Shown here one piece after another: positions 27,361-35,391 of a DNA stretch of 64,000 nucleotides. The stretch comes from Pedobacter faecalis (GTDB taxonomy: Bacteria; Bacteroidota; Bacteroidia; Sphingobacteriales; Sphingobacteriaceae), in assembly GCF_030182585.1 (NCBI RefSeq), contig NZ_JARXOW010000001.1, forward strand, positions 2,852,001 to 2,916,000, read 5' to 3'. Position numbers and translations under genes: made by a program. Position 1 is the stretch's first letter. Each line of letters opens with the position of its first letter. The notes beneath the pieces were generated by a model. It saw only the letters and a list, made by a program, of their open reading frames with translations. It searched no databases and was not told the DNA's origin.

Positions 27361-28482
27361 ATGAAGAGAAGAAGAACGTCTAAAACAACATTTTTCGACA
27401 GATTGATGCAGCTGCTTGCGCTTGGGCTGGCTATTGCGCTGATACTTGGCTTCACAGCAGGCAGATTTGATCCGCGTGAATATCCTTATATCGCTTTTTT
27501 TGGCCTGGCATACCCGTTTGTGCTGCTCCTGAATATATTGATGCTGGTTTGGTGGACGATACGGAGTAAGCTAATTTTAGCGGGCTCTACGCTGGTCCTG
27601 ATCCTGATCGGCTGGCAGGCCTTAAACGCCAGTGTAGGTATTTTTGGCGAGGCTGGGGAAGGCGCTAAAGGCGACAGCTCGCACATCCGTATGATGACTT
27701 ACAACGTGCACAGCTTCAGTCCCTACGGCGAAAAAGCGATCGAATCCGCAAAAGAACAGATGCTTGATGTCATAGAGCAGGAGAACCCGGATATCATCTG
27801 TTTCCAGGAATACTTCACACGAAGGAAGGGGCCGTTCGACATTACCGACAGTTTGAAAAGGTTGCTGCAAACCTCACATTACTATTTCGTGCCTACATCG
27901 GAAAACAGCTATGAGGGCACCGGTCTGGCTATTTTCTCCAAGTATCCTATCAAAGACAAGGGCCATATCGTTTTTGGGGAGAACCATAGTGGCAACACAA
28001 GCATTTATGCGGATCTGGATATCGGGAGCCAGGTTGTACGCGTGTACAACGTACACCTGCAGTCTATCTCTTTCCGCGAGCAGGATTATGCTTATATAGA
28101 CGAAGTCAAAAAAAAGATGAACGCCAACCTGACACCGTCCAGGCGGATACTAGGCTTGCTTAAACGCGCCTTTATTAAACGCAGTCATCAGGTCGACGTC
28201 ATGAAAGCCCATATGGAAACCTGCCAGACTCCTTTAATTATTGCAGGTGATTTTAATGATACCCCTGCCTCCTATGCAGTTACACAGCTTACCAGGTCGC
28301 TCAACAATACATTCATGGAAAAGGGTACCGGTCTGGGCCGCACCTACAACGGCAAATTCCCGAACTTTCAGATCGACTATATCGCTGCCAGCAAAGCGTT
28401 GGAAGTTGTCAACTACCGTATCATACCAGCTAAATTATCAGATCACTTCCCCGTTCGGAGCGACCTGAAGTTAAACCCCTAA
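27361..28482 (+). CDS. Membrane-anchored endonuclease/exonuclease/phosphatase family protein
   Basis: Protein of 373 aa. Three N-terminal hydrophobic segments lie within about 12-95. From residue 108 an EEP fold carries all the usual motifs: TYNVHSFSP, CFQEYF, NVHLQS, AGDFNDTP, IDYI and a final SDHFPV with the catalytic His. By family it is a metal-dependent phosphodiesterase; the substrate (nucleic acid, lipid or sugar phosphate) cannot be told. It begins 3 bp after the rhomboid stop, so mutL, both rhomboids and this gene probably form one operon. Confidence 0.9.
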   Translation: MKRRRTSKTTFFDRLMQLLALGLAIALILGFTAGRFDPREYPYIAFFGLAYPFVLLLNILMLVWWTIRSKLILAGSTLVLILIGWQALNASVGIFGEAGEGAKGDSSHIRMMTYNVHSFSPYGEKAIESAKEQMLDVIEQENPDIICFQEYFTRRKGPFDITDSLKRLLQTSHYYFVPTSENSYEGTGLAIFSKYPIKDKGHIVFGENHSGNTSIYADLDIGSQVVRVYNVHLQSISFREQDYAYIDEVKKKMNANLTPSRRILGLLKRAFIKRSHQVDVMKAHMETCQTPLIIAGDFNDTPASYAVTQLTRSLNNTFMEKGTGLGRTYNGKFPNFQIDYIAASKALEVVNYRIIPAKLSDHFPVRSDLKLNP

Positions 28483-28488
28483 AATTTT

Positions 28489-28496
28489 TACCTTTG
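28489..28496 (+). promoter_or_regulatory. cysS -7 box, probable leaderless start
   Basis: TACCTTTG matches TAnnTTTG exactly and ends 4 nt before the cysS ATG at 28501. It lies in the 18-bp gap after the EEP gene, giving cysS its own promoter. No clear -33 element. Confidence 0.6.
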
Positions 28497-28500
28497 CACG

Positions 28501-29961
28501 ATGAACACAGGCTTGCATCTATATAATACGCTTACCCGTCAGAAAGAACCTTTCCAGCCGCTGAATCCGCCCAATGTGGGCATGTATGTTTGCGGTCCGA
28601 CTGTTTACAGCGATGTGCATCTCGGCAATTGCCGCACCTTTATCTCCTTCGACCTGATTTACAGGTACCTGAAATACAGCGGATATAAGGTCAGGTACGT
28701 CCGCAACATCACCGATGCAGGTCACCTGGAAGGCGACCGCGACGAGGGGGATGACAAGTTTGCAAAAAGGGCCAAACTCGAACAGCTTGAGCCCATGGAG
28801 ATCGTTCAGAAGTACACCATAGGATTTCACGATGTAATGCGGATGTTCAATACACTGCCGCCAAGCATAGAGCCTACGGCCACCGGGCATATCCTCGAGC
28901 AGATTGAAATGATCAAGGAGATCATGGGCAACGGCTACGCCTATGAGGTGAACGGAACGGTGTACTTTGATGTTGAGAAATACAGCAGGGAGTATAACTA
29001 CACCATCCTGACCAACAGGAACCTGGAAGACATGCTTGCCAATACACGTGAGCTTGGCGGACAGGACGAGAAACGCGGGCGACTTGATTTCGCACTATGG
29101 ATCAAGGCTAAGCCGGAAACCATCATGCGCTGGCCTTCGCCATGGGGTGTAGGTTTCCCGGGATGGCATATTGAGTGCTCGGCCATGAGTGCCAAATATC
29201 TGGGTGAGGAGTTTGATATCCACGGCGGCGGTATGGACCTGGCTGCTACACATCATACCAACGAGATCGCACAGAGCGAAGCCTGCAGTCATAAACAGCC
29301 GGCGAGATATTGGATGCATACCAATATGCTCACTGTAAACGGGACACGCATGTCCAAATCTGCCGGCAACGGTTTCTTACCGCTGGAGCTTTTTACAGGC
29401 AGTCACCCTTTGCTAAAAAAAGGTTTCAGTCCGATGACGGTGAAGTTCTTTATGCTTCAGGCGCACTATCGGAGCACGCTTGATTTTTCTAACGAAGCCC
29501 TGGAAGCTTCGGAAAAAGGATTCCGCAGGTTAATGAACGCTGTAGGTCTGCTGCCTAAGCTTAAGGCCTCGGAACATAGTGATTTTGAGATCGGTCCTAT
29601 TGCGGAGAACTGCGTGAAGGCGATGGACGACGATATCAACAGTCCGGTGGTGATAGCTGAGTTATTTGAAGCTGTGCGTATCATTAATGTTATCCACGAT
29701 GGTAAGGGCACGATAAATGCAGAAGAGCTGGGTAAACTGAAAAAGCTGATGCATGACTTTGTGTTTGAGGTATTTGGCCTTAAGGATGAGGACGCATCTA
29801 ACGTTGAACTGAATGCTGTACTGGATCTGGTTATTGATATACGCAGAAGTGCCAAGGAGAATAAGGACTACGCCACATCCGATAAAATACGTGTTGGGTT
29901 GCAGGAAATGGGCATACAGCTAAAAGACAGTAAAGAAGGGACAACCTGGAGTAAAGCATAA
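28501..29961 (+). CDS. cysS: Cysteinyl-tRNA synthetase
   Basis: Protein of 486 aa, normal for the family. The HIGH box reads HLGN in [15 protein letters not shown], the zinc site includes YVCGPTVY and HIECSAMS, and the KMSKS loop reads [10 protein letters not shown]-terminal DALR-like helical domain follows. It charges tRNA-Cys in the cytoplasm. Its own -7 box lies 4 nt before the ATG. Confidence 0.98.
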   Translation: MNTGLHLYNTLTRQKEPFQPLNPPNVGMYVCGPTVYSDVHLGNCRTFISFDLIYRYLKYSGYKVRYVRNITDAGHLEGDRDEGDDKFAKRAKLEQLEPMEIVQKYTIGFHDVMRMFNTLPPSIEPTATGHILEQIEMIKEIMGNGYAYEVNGTVYFDVEKYSREYNYTILTNRNLEDMLANTRELGGQDEKRGRLDFALWIKAKPETIMRWPSPWGVGFPGWHIECSAMSAKYLGEEFDIHGGGMDLAATHHTNEIAQSEACSHKQPARYWMHTNMLTVNGTRMSKSAGNGFLPLELFTGSHPLLKKGFSPMTVKFFMLQAHYRSTLDFSNEALEASEKGFRRLMNAVGLLPKLKASEHSDFEIGPIAENCVKAMDDDINSPVVIAELFEAVRIINVIHDGKGTINAEELGKLKKLMHDFVFEVFGLKDEDASNVELNAVLDLVIDIRRSAKENKDYATSDKIRVGLQEMGIQLKDSKEGTTWSKA

Positions 29962-30017
29962 GATCCGCAAGGATAATGAATATAAATTTGAACAAAGCAA
30001 GACTTAAACATAACATA

Positions 30018-30872
30018 ATGAACAAACTATTTTGTACTGTAATTGCAGCATCTGTAACACTTGGCGCTTTTGCGCAGAAATCTGATGGTACAACCAAGTC
30101 GTTGGTGAAAGCCGAAACGGACTTTGCAGAGAAACTCGCCAAGACCGGCGCCAGGACTGCTTACAATACTTATGCAAATAGCAAGACGCTGGTTTTTCGT
30201 CCCAACCCGGTGAGCGCTTCCACGTACTATGCAACCCAGGACAACAGCAAAGACATCAGCTGGAACCCTGTTTATGCGCGTGTGTCGCGGAGCGGCGACT
30301 GGGGCTTCACTACCGGACCATATGTGGATCAGGGTCAGGAGACAAGCTATGGCCAATATCTTTCGGTCTGGAAAGCCTCAGATAATAAATGGCAGCTTTT
30401 TCTGGATGCAGGGGTTCCGCACAACAAGCCGCTGAACAAAGTGAACACGTCATTCCCTGAGCCAAAGGATCACTATAAGCCCCAGTTCCTGAACGATAAA
30501 CAACGGGAAGCTGGTTTAAATATCATTACCACAACCGAAACAACGTTAAACGCGACGCTCAAATCTTACGGCGTAGCAGCATTTTCAGGTTTTATTAACC
30601 CTGATGTAAGGATTCTGTTCCCAGGTTATGAGCCGATCATCGGGAAAGACAAGGCGCTGGCTTTCTTTAACAGCATGTTTTCTAAAGTTACGCTGAAAAC
30701 TACCGGCGCCGATAAAGCCGACGGGGGCGACCTGGCCTGTACGTACGGACTGGTGGCGGTCGACTATAAGGCTGATCTCCGTGAGAGTTTCAATTACATT
30801 TTTGTATACGAACGTCAGGCCGATCATAACTGGAACCTGATTGCTATGGTGTTCGCTCCGGCAGAACGCTAG
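30018..30872 (+). CDS. Secreted NTF2-like (SnoaL/DUF4440-type) protein
   Basis: Protein of 284 aa from the ATG at 30018, chosen because a signal peptide begins there (MNKLFCTVIAASVTLGAFAQ). An earlier ATG at 29976 would add 14 non-signal residues. Two related NTF2-like modules can be seen, about 25-140 and 150-284, each with a W- or F-rich cone-like strand pattern. No catalytic motif is recognised. It probably binds a small molecule in the periplasm. The next gene, a GDPD homologue, starts 29 bp later in the same direction. Confidence 0.7.
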   Translation: MNKLFCTVIAASVTLGAFAQKSDGTTKSLVKAETDFAEKLAKTGARTAYNTYANSKTLVFRPNPVSASTYYATQDNSKDISWNPVYARVSRSGDWGFTTGPYVDQGQETSYGQYLSVWKASDNKWQLFLDAGVPHNKPLNKVNTSFPEPKDHYKPQFLNDKQREAGLNIITTTETTLNATLKSYGVAAFSGFINPDVRILFPGYEPIIGKDKALAFFNSMFSKVTLKTTGADKADGGDLACTYGLVAVDYKADLRESFNYIFVYERQADHNWNLIAMVFAPAER

Positions 30873-30900
30873 CACAGCAACCAACAAAAACATCATCCCT

Positions 30901-31785
30901 ATGAAAACAAATTCCCTGATCATTCTCCTGGCATTTCTGTTGAATGTCCATGCGTCGGGCCAGAAGGTCGACCTGCAGGGCAACCGTGGTGCCAGGGGAA
31001 TTATGCCCGAAAATACCATTGAAGGTATGCTGCGGGCGCTCGACCTTGGCGTCACGACCCTGGTGATGAGTGTGGTGATCACCAGGGACAAGCAGGTGGT
31101 CCTTTCGCAGGAGCCCTACTTTAATCACGAGTTTTCACTCAGGCCCGACGGTAAACCGATCAGCCTGAAAGAGCAGAAGGACTTGAACATCTATAAGATG
31201 GATTACGCTGAGGTCAGCAAGTTTGACATCGGAAGTAAGATCCACCCACGCTTTCCGGCGCAGCAGAAATACCGGGCCCATAAGCCGCTTCTCAGCGAAA
31301 CTGTTGATGCTGTAGAGGCTTATGCAAAGAAAAGGAAACTCAAAAAGCCTGCTTACAGTATAGAGATCAAAACGATCCCTAAGGGCGATAAGGAGTTTCA
31401 TCCCGAGCCGGATGAGTTTGCTGATCTGGTGATGAATGTCGTGAACGAACAGAAGATCGCTAAGCGTGCTACCCTGCAGTCGTTTGATACCCGTGTGCTG
31501 CAGTACCTGCACAGCGCCTATCCAAAGATCCGTACGGGGCTGTTGGTCGACGAAAAAGTTGATTTTGAAGCGAGCCTTGCAGAGCTGGGTTTTACTCCCG
31601 CGGTATATAGTCCATACCATGTGCTGGTGGGTAAAGGACTCATAGATCGCTGCCACAAAGCCGGCGTAAAGGTTATTCCGTGGACAGTTAATTCCGCTAA
31701 GGACATGGCTTACCTGCTTGGTCTGGGTGTAGACGGGCTGGTTACCGACTATCCAAACCTGTACGCAACGCTGGACGGCCGCTAA
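30901..31785 (+). CDS. Secreted glycerophosphodiester phosphodiesterase homologue lacking catalytic residues
   Basis: Protein of 294 aa from the ATG at 30901 (signal peptide to ASGQ). The fold is clearly GDPD: NRGARGIMPENTIEGMLRAL, the IEIK strand, LQSFDTRVLQYL, VIPWTVNS and DGLVTDYPN. However, the catalytic set is missing: the His of HRG is Asn (30982-30984), the metal-binding ExD is VxS (31063-31071), and the His of the S-H-E-P motif is Gln (31108-31110). It cannot use the known GDPD mechanism and is probably a binding protein or a specialised pseudoenzyme. It follows the NTF2-like gene. Confidence 0.88.
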   Translation: MKTNSLIILLAFLLNVHASGQKVDLQGNRGARGIMPENTIEGMLRALDLGVTTLVMSVVITRDKQVVLSQEPYFNHEFSLRPDGKPISLKEQKDLNIYKMDYAEVSKFDIGSKIHPRFPAQQKYRAHKPLLSETVDAVEAYAKKRKLKKPAYSIEIKTIPKGDKEFHPEPDEFADLVMNVVNEQKIAKRATLQSFDTRVLQYLHSAYPKIRTGLLVDEKVDFEASLAELGFTPAVYSPYHVLVGKGLIDRCHKAGVKVIPWTVNSAKDMAYLLGLGVDGLVTDYPNLYATLDGR

Positions 31786-31796
31786 GAAACATAAGA

Positions 31797-32759
31797 CTAG
31801 TAAAGATTTCTGATAAGTTGTTCTACCGAGAGGCCTTCAGCTTCTGCGCGGTAGTTCCTTACAATACGATGTCTGAGGATAGGCTCGGCCACAGCCTGTA
31901 CATCTTCAATATCGGGCGAATATTTTCCAGATACCGCAGCATGACATTTAGCTCCGATCACCAAAAACTGCGATGCACGTGGTCCGGCGCCCCAGCCTAC
32001 ATACTGGTTTACTTCTGCGGTGGCCATGGCCGTGTTGGGCCGGGTTTTGCTTACCAGCTTTACCGCATATTCAACTACATTGTCGGTCACCGGAATATTC
32101 CTGACCAGCTTTTGAAAATACTGGATCTGTGCTGCCGTAATGACCTTTTTCAGTGCTGTCTCCCGGTTTACCGTCGTGTTCTTCACGATCTGGAGTTCAT
32201 CGGCATATTCGGGATAAGTCAGATGAACATTGAACATAAAGCGATCCAGCTGAGCCTCAGGCAGGGGATAGGTCCCTTCCTGTTCTATAGGATTCTGCGT
32301 AGCGAGAACAAAAAAAGGATTCGGAAGCGGATGGCGAATGCCTGCGGCGGTAACTGCTTTCTCCTGCATGGCTTCCAGCAGGGCGGCCTGGGTTTTAGGA
32401 GGTGTACGGTTAACCTCGTCGGCCAGTATGATGTTTGAAAATACAGGTCCTGGCATAAACTTAAACGTGCGGTCTTCGCCGAGAATCTCTGCACCAATAA
32501 TATCACTGGGCATCAGGTCAGGCGTAAACTGAATACGGTTGAACGCCAGGTCCATCACATTTGCGACCGTCTGCACAAGTAAGGTTTTGGCAAGTCCCGG
32601 GACGCCAACCAGCAGGCAGTGCCCGTTGCTGAATATGGAGATAATCACCGACTTGATCACCTCGTCCTGGCCTATAACGACCTTTCCGATCTCACTTTTG
32701 ATGTCCCGGTAAGCCTGGTGCAGCGCGTCTACCGCCTTTATGTCGTTTTCAAACTGCAT
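31797..32759 (-). CDS. MoxR-type AAA+ ATPase
   Basis: Protein of 320 aa from the ATG at 32759. An upstream in-frame Met would run into the neighbouring gene, while 32759 leaves a clean 5-bp gap. Walker A GVPGLAKT, Walker B ILADEVNRTPPKTQAALL and the sensor region ATQNPIEQEGTYPLPEAQLD are intact. MoxR ATPases act as chaperones for metal insertion or assembly of VWA/DUF58 partners. No DUF58 or VWA gene follows, so its partner lies elsewhere. It is probably cotranscribed with the SurA-like gene upstream. Confidence 0.95.
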   Translation of the reverse strand: MQFENDIKAVDALHQAYRDIKSEIGKVVIGQDEVIKSVIISIFSNGHCLLVGVPGLAKTLLVQTVANVMDLAFNRIQFTPDLMPSDIIGAEILGEDRTFKFMPGPVFSNIILADEVNRTPPKTQAALLEAMQEKAVTAAGIRHPLPNPFFVLATQNPIEQEGTYPLPEAQLDRFMFNVHLTYPEYADELQIVKNTTVNRETALKKVITAAQIQYFQKLVRNIPVTDNVVEYAVKLVSKTRPNTAMATAEVNQYVGWGAGPRASQFLVIGAKCHAAVSGKYSPDIEDVQAVAEPILRHRIVRNYRAEAEGLSVEQLIRNLY

Positions 32760-32764
32760 GCAGG

Positions 32765-34129
32765 CTATTTCGTCGCTGTCACACCCCTTGTCCAGATCTT
32801 CAGTTCGTCGCAACCGGCATATTCCTCATCGATCTTGATGAACATGCTTTCCCTTCTTTTTTCAAACCATTCGCTCAGCGTACGGTTGATCTTGTCTTGT
32901 TGTGCACGCTCCTTAAACTTGGTGTAGTCCTGTTCAAGGTTGCCTTTGTGCGGCGGGATTTTTGACTTCAAATACAGGATTTTGTAGCTCTCCGTTCCGT
33001 CAGGTTCCGTAAAACGGACCGGGGCAGAATAAGATCCCACCTTCATGGTGTCTACAACCAGGAATACTTTTGGATCCAGCTTGTCAGCAGGAATAAACGT
33101 GGTGCGCGCAGTCACATCATCTGCATAAAGCAGCATACCGCCATTGTATTGAGATTCTTTATTGTCTGAATAGCGTGAAGCAGCTGCAGAGAACGGGATT
33201 ACTTTGTTGACGATATTCTTGAAAATCGTATCGGCGTGAAGCCTGGTACGCTCCATGCTCTCGGGCGTAATCTGTGGTCTTACCAGGATATGTCTCGCAC
33301 GCACCTGTTCACCACGACGTTCAATAACCTGCAGGATATGGTAACCGTGCTCTGATTCAAAAACGGGCGACATCTCACCGGCTTTCAGTTTAAAAGCCCA
33401 TGCCGTAAACTCTTTTACCATCCTTTTCCGGTCGAAGAAGCCAAGGTCACCGCCGTCAGACGCTGATCCGGTATCTTCCGAATAGGTTCTTGCAAGAAAG
33501 CCGAAGTCCTCTCCGCTTTTAACCCTAAGACGAAGGGCATCGATTTTGTCATAGAAGCGCTGCTTTTCCTCCCGGGTCAGCTTTGGTTTCAGCACAATTT
33601 CCCCAACTTCAAACTCTGTAGGAATATCAGGTAAGCTGTCCTTCGGATAGCTGTCAAAGTATTTTTTAACCTCAAGCGGGGTGACGTTCACATTCTCCGT
33701 GATCTTCTGCTGCATCTTCATCGAGATAAGCTGCTCCCTGATCTCCGGTCTGATCTCGTCCTTATACTGAAGTACCGAGCGGTTCAGGAACTGTTCCAGT
33801 CTTTCTTCACCCCCGGCCCTGTTGATCATGGCACGCATACGTTTGTCAACCTCTTCGTCAACCATACCTTCCTCAACGTATACCGAGTCGATCTCCGCCT
33901 GTTGTTTCAGTAATTTCTGCGTAAGCATCTGTTGCAGAAACATGCATTTGACCCGTGGATCGTCCGGATTCCCGGAATGTAAATACTGGGCATATTGCTG
34001 ATTGAGGTCGGATAAAAGAATGATGTTACTGCCAAGTACCGCCACAACCTTATCTACGCTTTTGTCCTGCGCAAAGCCCTGAAAAAACAGGCCGACCAGC
34101 GTACTCATTATAAAAAAAGATCTCTTCAT
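32765..34129 (-). CDS. SurA-like periplasmic peptidyl-prolyl isomerase (two parvulin domains)
   Basis: Protein of 454 aa with a signal peptide (ending FAQD). A SurA N-like helical chaperone region covers about 25-165. Parvulin domain 1 is at about 172-268 (EFEVGEIVLKP, GDLGFFDRKRMVKEF, HGYHILQVIERR) and a more diverged second one at about 275-385 (RARHILVRPQITPE). By family it escorts outer-membrane proteins through the periplasm. A -7 box TAAATTTG lies at 34157-34164, giving a short conventional leader. It is followed by the MoxR gene. Confidence 0.93.
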   Translation of the reverse strand: MKRSFFIMSTLVGLFFQGFAQDKSVDKVVAVLGSNIILLSDLNQQYAQYLHSGNPDDPRVKCMFLQQMLTQKLLKQQAEIDSVYVEEGMVDEEVDKRMRAMINRAGGEERLEQFLNRSVLQYKDEIRPEIREQLISMKMQQKITENVNVTPLEVKKYFDSYPKDSLPDIPTEFEVGEIVLKPKLTREEKQRFYDKIDALRLRVKSGEDFGFLARTYSEDTGSASDGGDLGFFDRKRMVKEFTAWAFKLKAGEMSPVFESEHGYHILQVIERRGEQVRARHILVRPQITPESMERTRLHADTIFKNIVNKVIPFSAAASRYSDNKESQYNGGMLLYADDVTARTTFIPADKLDPKVFLVVDTMKVGSYSAPVRFTEPDGTESYKILYLKSKIPPHKGNLEQDYTKFKERAQQDKINRTLSEWFEKRRESMFIKIDEEYAGCDELKIWTRGVTATK

Positions 34130-34156
34130 TTAGACTTGTTCAAATAAACTGCGCTG

Positions 34157-34164
34157 CAAATTTA
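34157..34164 (-). promoter_or_regulatory. -7 box of the SurA-like gene
   Basis: TAAATTTG on the minus strand, 27 nt before the ATG at 34129, followed by GC, as at many promoters in this window. It gives a short conventional leader, in contrast to the leaderless set. Confidence 0.5.
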
Positions 34165-34295
34165 CGATATCCCCGCTACTTTCCACAGGCAGAATACTAA
34201 GGTGTAATTTTTAAGCCATAAAAATAGCAAATAAAGGTGCCATTGAGAGATATTTAACTAATTTTAACAGAAAACTTATATTCCGTATCTACACC

Positions 34296-34808
34296 ATGTC
34301 AAACCCGCTTGCAGTCAATCCAGATGCACTTCATTTATTCTTTACGGACGACATCTACATGGTCAGCGAGCCCTCCGCGCCGATCGCGCCGGACGACAAA
34401 CCGGAGCCGCCTCCTATATCTAATTTTGAATACCTTGGGGGCAATAAGCGAAATATCCTGATCCTCGTGTACGACGAGGAGTATGACGTAAGCAGTGAGG
34501 CCGGCCGTGAACTGCTTCGCAAGATCGTGAAGTCGGTAAACCTGGCCACACCCGATTTTGCCCTGCTGAACTACGCCCGGTATAAAGACGCAGATTATGA
34601 AGCGCTTGGCGCGTTCTTCAATCCTAAATTTATCTTCGCGTTTGGGGTAACGCCGGCAATGCTTGGTCTGCCGACCGCTCCTGCCAGCTATCAGCTGACT
34701 TCGGAAGGGAATGTCCGCCTGATCTTTTCGGCTGGCCTTAAGGAGCTCGACCGGGATCCTGCCTCCAAGAAGCTGTTGTGGAACACCCTCAAAACTTTAG
34801 AATTTTAA
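34296..34808 (+). CDS. Hypothetical cytoplasmic protein, 170 aa
   Basis: I do not recognise it. No signal or membrane segment. A Pro-rich linker sits at 23-42 (PSAPIAPDDKPEPPPISNF), followed by a compact alpha/beta domain (NILILVYDEEYD, ELLRKIVKSVNLATPDFALL, FIFAFGVTPAMLGLP). Its stop is followed 1 bp later by the rdgB start, so the two are tightly coupled. A nucleotide- or replication-related role is possible from this context, but that is a guess. Confidence 0.8.
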   Translation: MSNPLAVNPDALHLFFTDDIYMVSEPSAPIAPDDKPEPPPISNFEYLGGNKRNILILVYDEEYDVSSEAGRELLRKIVKSVNLATPDFALLNYARYKDADYEALGAFFNPKFIFAFGVTPAMLGLPTAPASYQLTSEGNVRLIFSAGLKELDRDPASKKLLWNTLKTLEF

Positions 34809-34809
34809 C

Positions 34810-35391
34810 ATGACCATACCAAAACTGGTTTTTGCAACCAACAATCAATACAAAGTGCAGGAAGTACAGCACCTGCTTCAAGGGCTATATACCGTGCTAA
34901 GTTTAAGCGATATCGGCTGTAACGAAGATATTCCCGAAACGGGCAGCACTTTTGCGGAAAACGCAGCACTCAAAACTGCCTATGTTTCCGGTAAGCTGGG
35001 GCTCGACTGCTTTGCGGATGACAGCGGACTGGAAATAGCCGCGCTGAATGACGAACCGGGCATTTATTCGGCAAGGTATTCCGGCACGCGTGACGACCAG
35101 ACGAACATTGAACTTGTGCTCGAAAAGATGAAGGGGATGGTCGACCGCCGCGCACGGTTTAAAACGGTGATTTCCTTAAAGCTGGGTGCCCACGATTACC
35201 TGTTTGAAGGCGTCATCAACGGACGGATCAGAGAGGTTGCGGCAGGTTCACAGGGTTTTGGTTACGATCCCATCTTTGAACCGGAAGGATATAGTCACAC
35301 CTTCGCTGAAATGTCCGTGTCGGAGAAGAACTCGATCAGTCACCGTGCACAGGCCATGCAAAAACTTATTGCTTTTTTAAAGGGGGCTTAG
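34810..35391 (+). CDS. rdgB: Non-canonical purine NTP pyrophosphatase (RdgB/HAM1)
   Basis: Protein of 193 aa with ATNNQYKVQEV at the N-terminus, FADDSGLEI and GIYSARYSG in the centre, and GFGYDPIFEP, SHRAQAM at the end, all hallmarks of the HAM1 family. It hydrolyses ITP/XTP to protect the nucleotide pool. The last 26 bp overlap the 3' end of the OstA-like gene on the opposite strand. Confidence 0.97.
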   Translation: MTIPKLVFATNNQYKVQEVQHLLQGLYTVLSLSDIGCNEDIPETGSTFAENAALKTAYVSGKLGLDCFADDSGLEIAALNDEPGIYSARYSGTRDDQTNIELVLEKMKGMVDRRARFKTVISLKLGAHDYLFEGVINGRIREVAAGSQGFGYDPIFEPEGYSHTFAEMSVSEKNSISHRAQAMQKLIAFLKGA

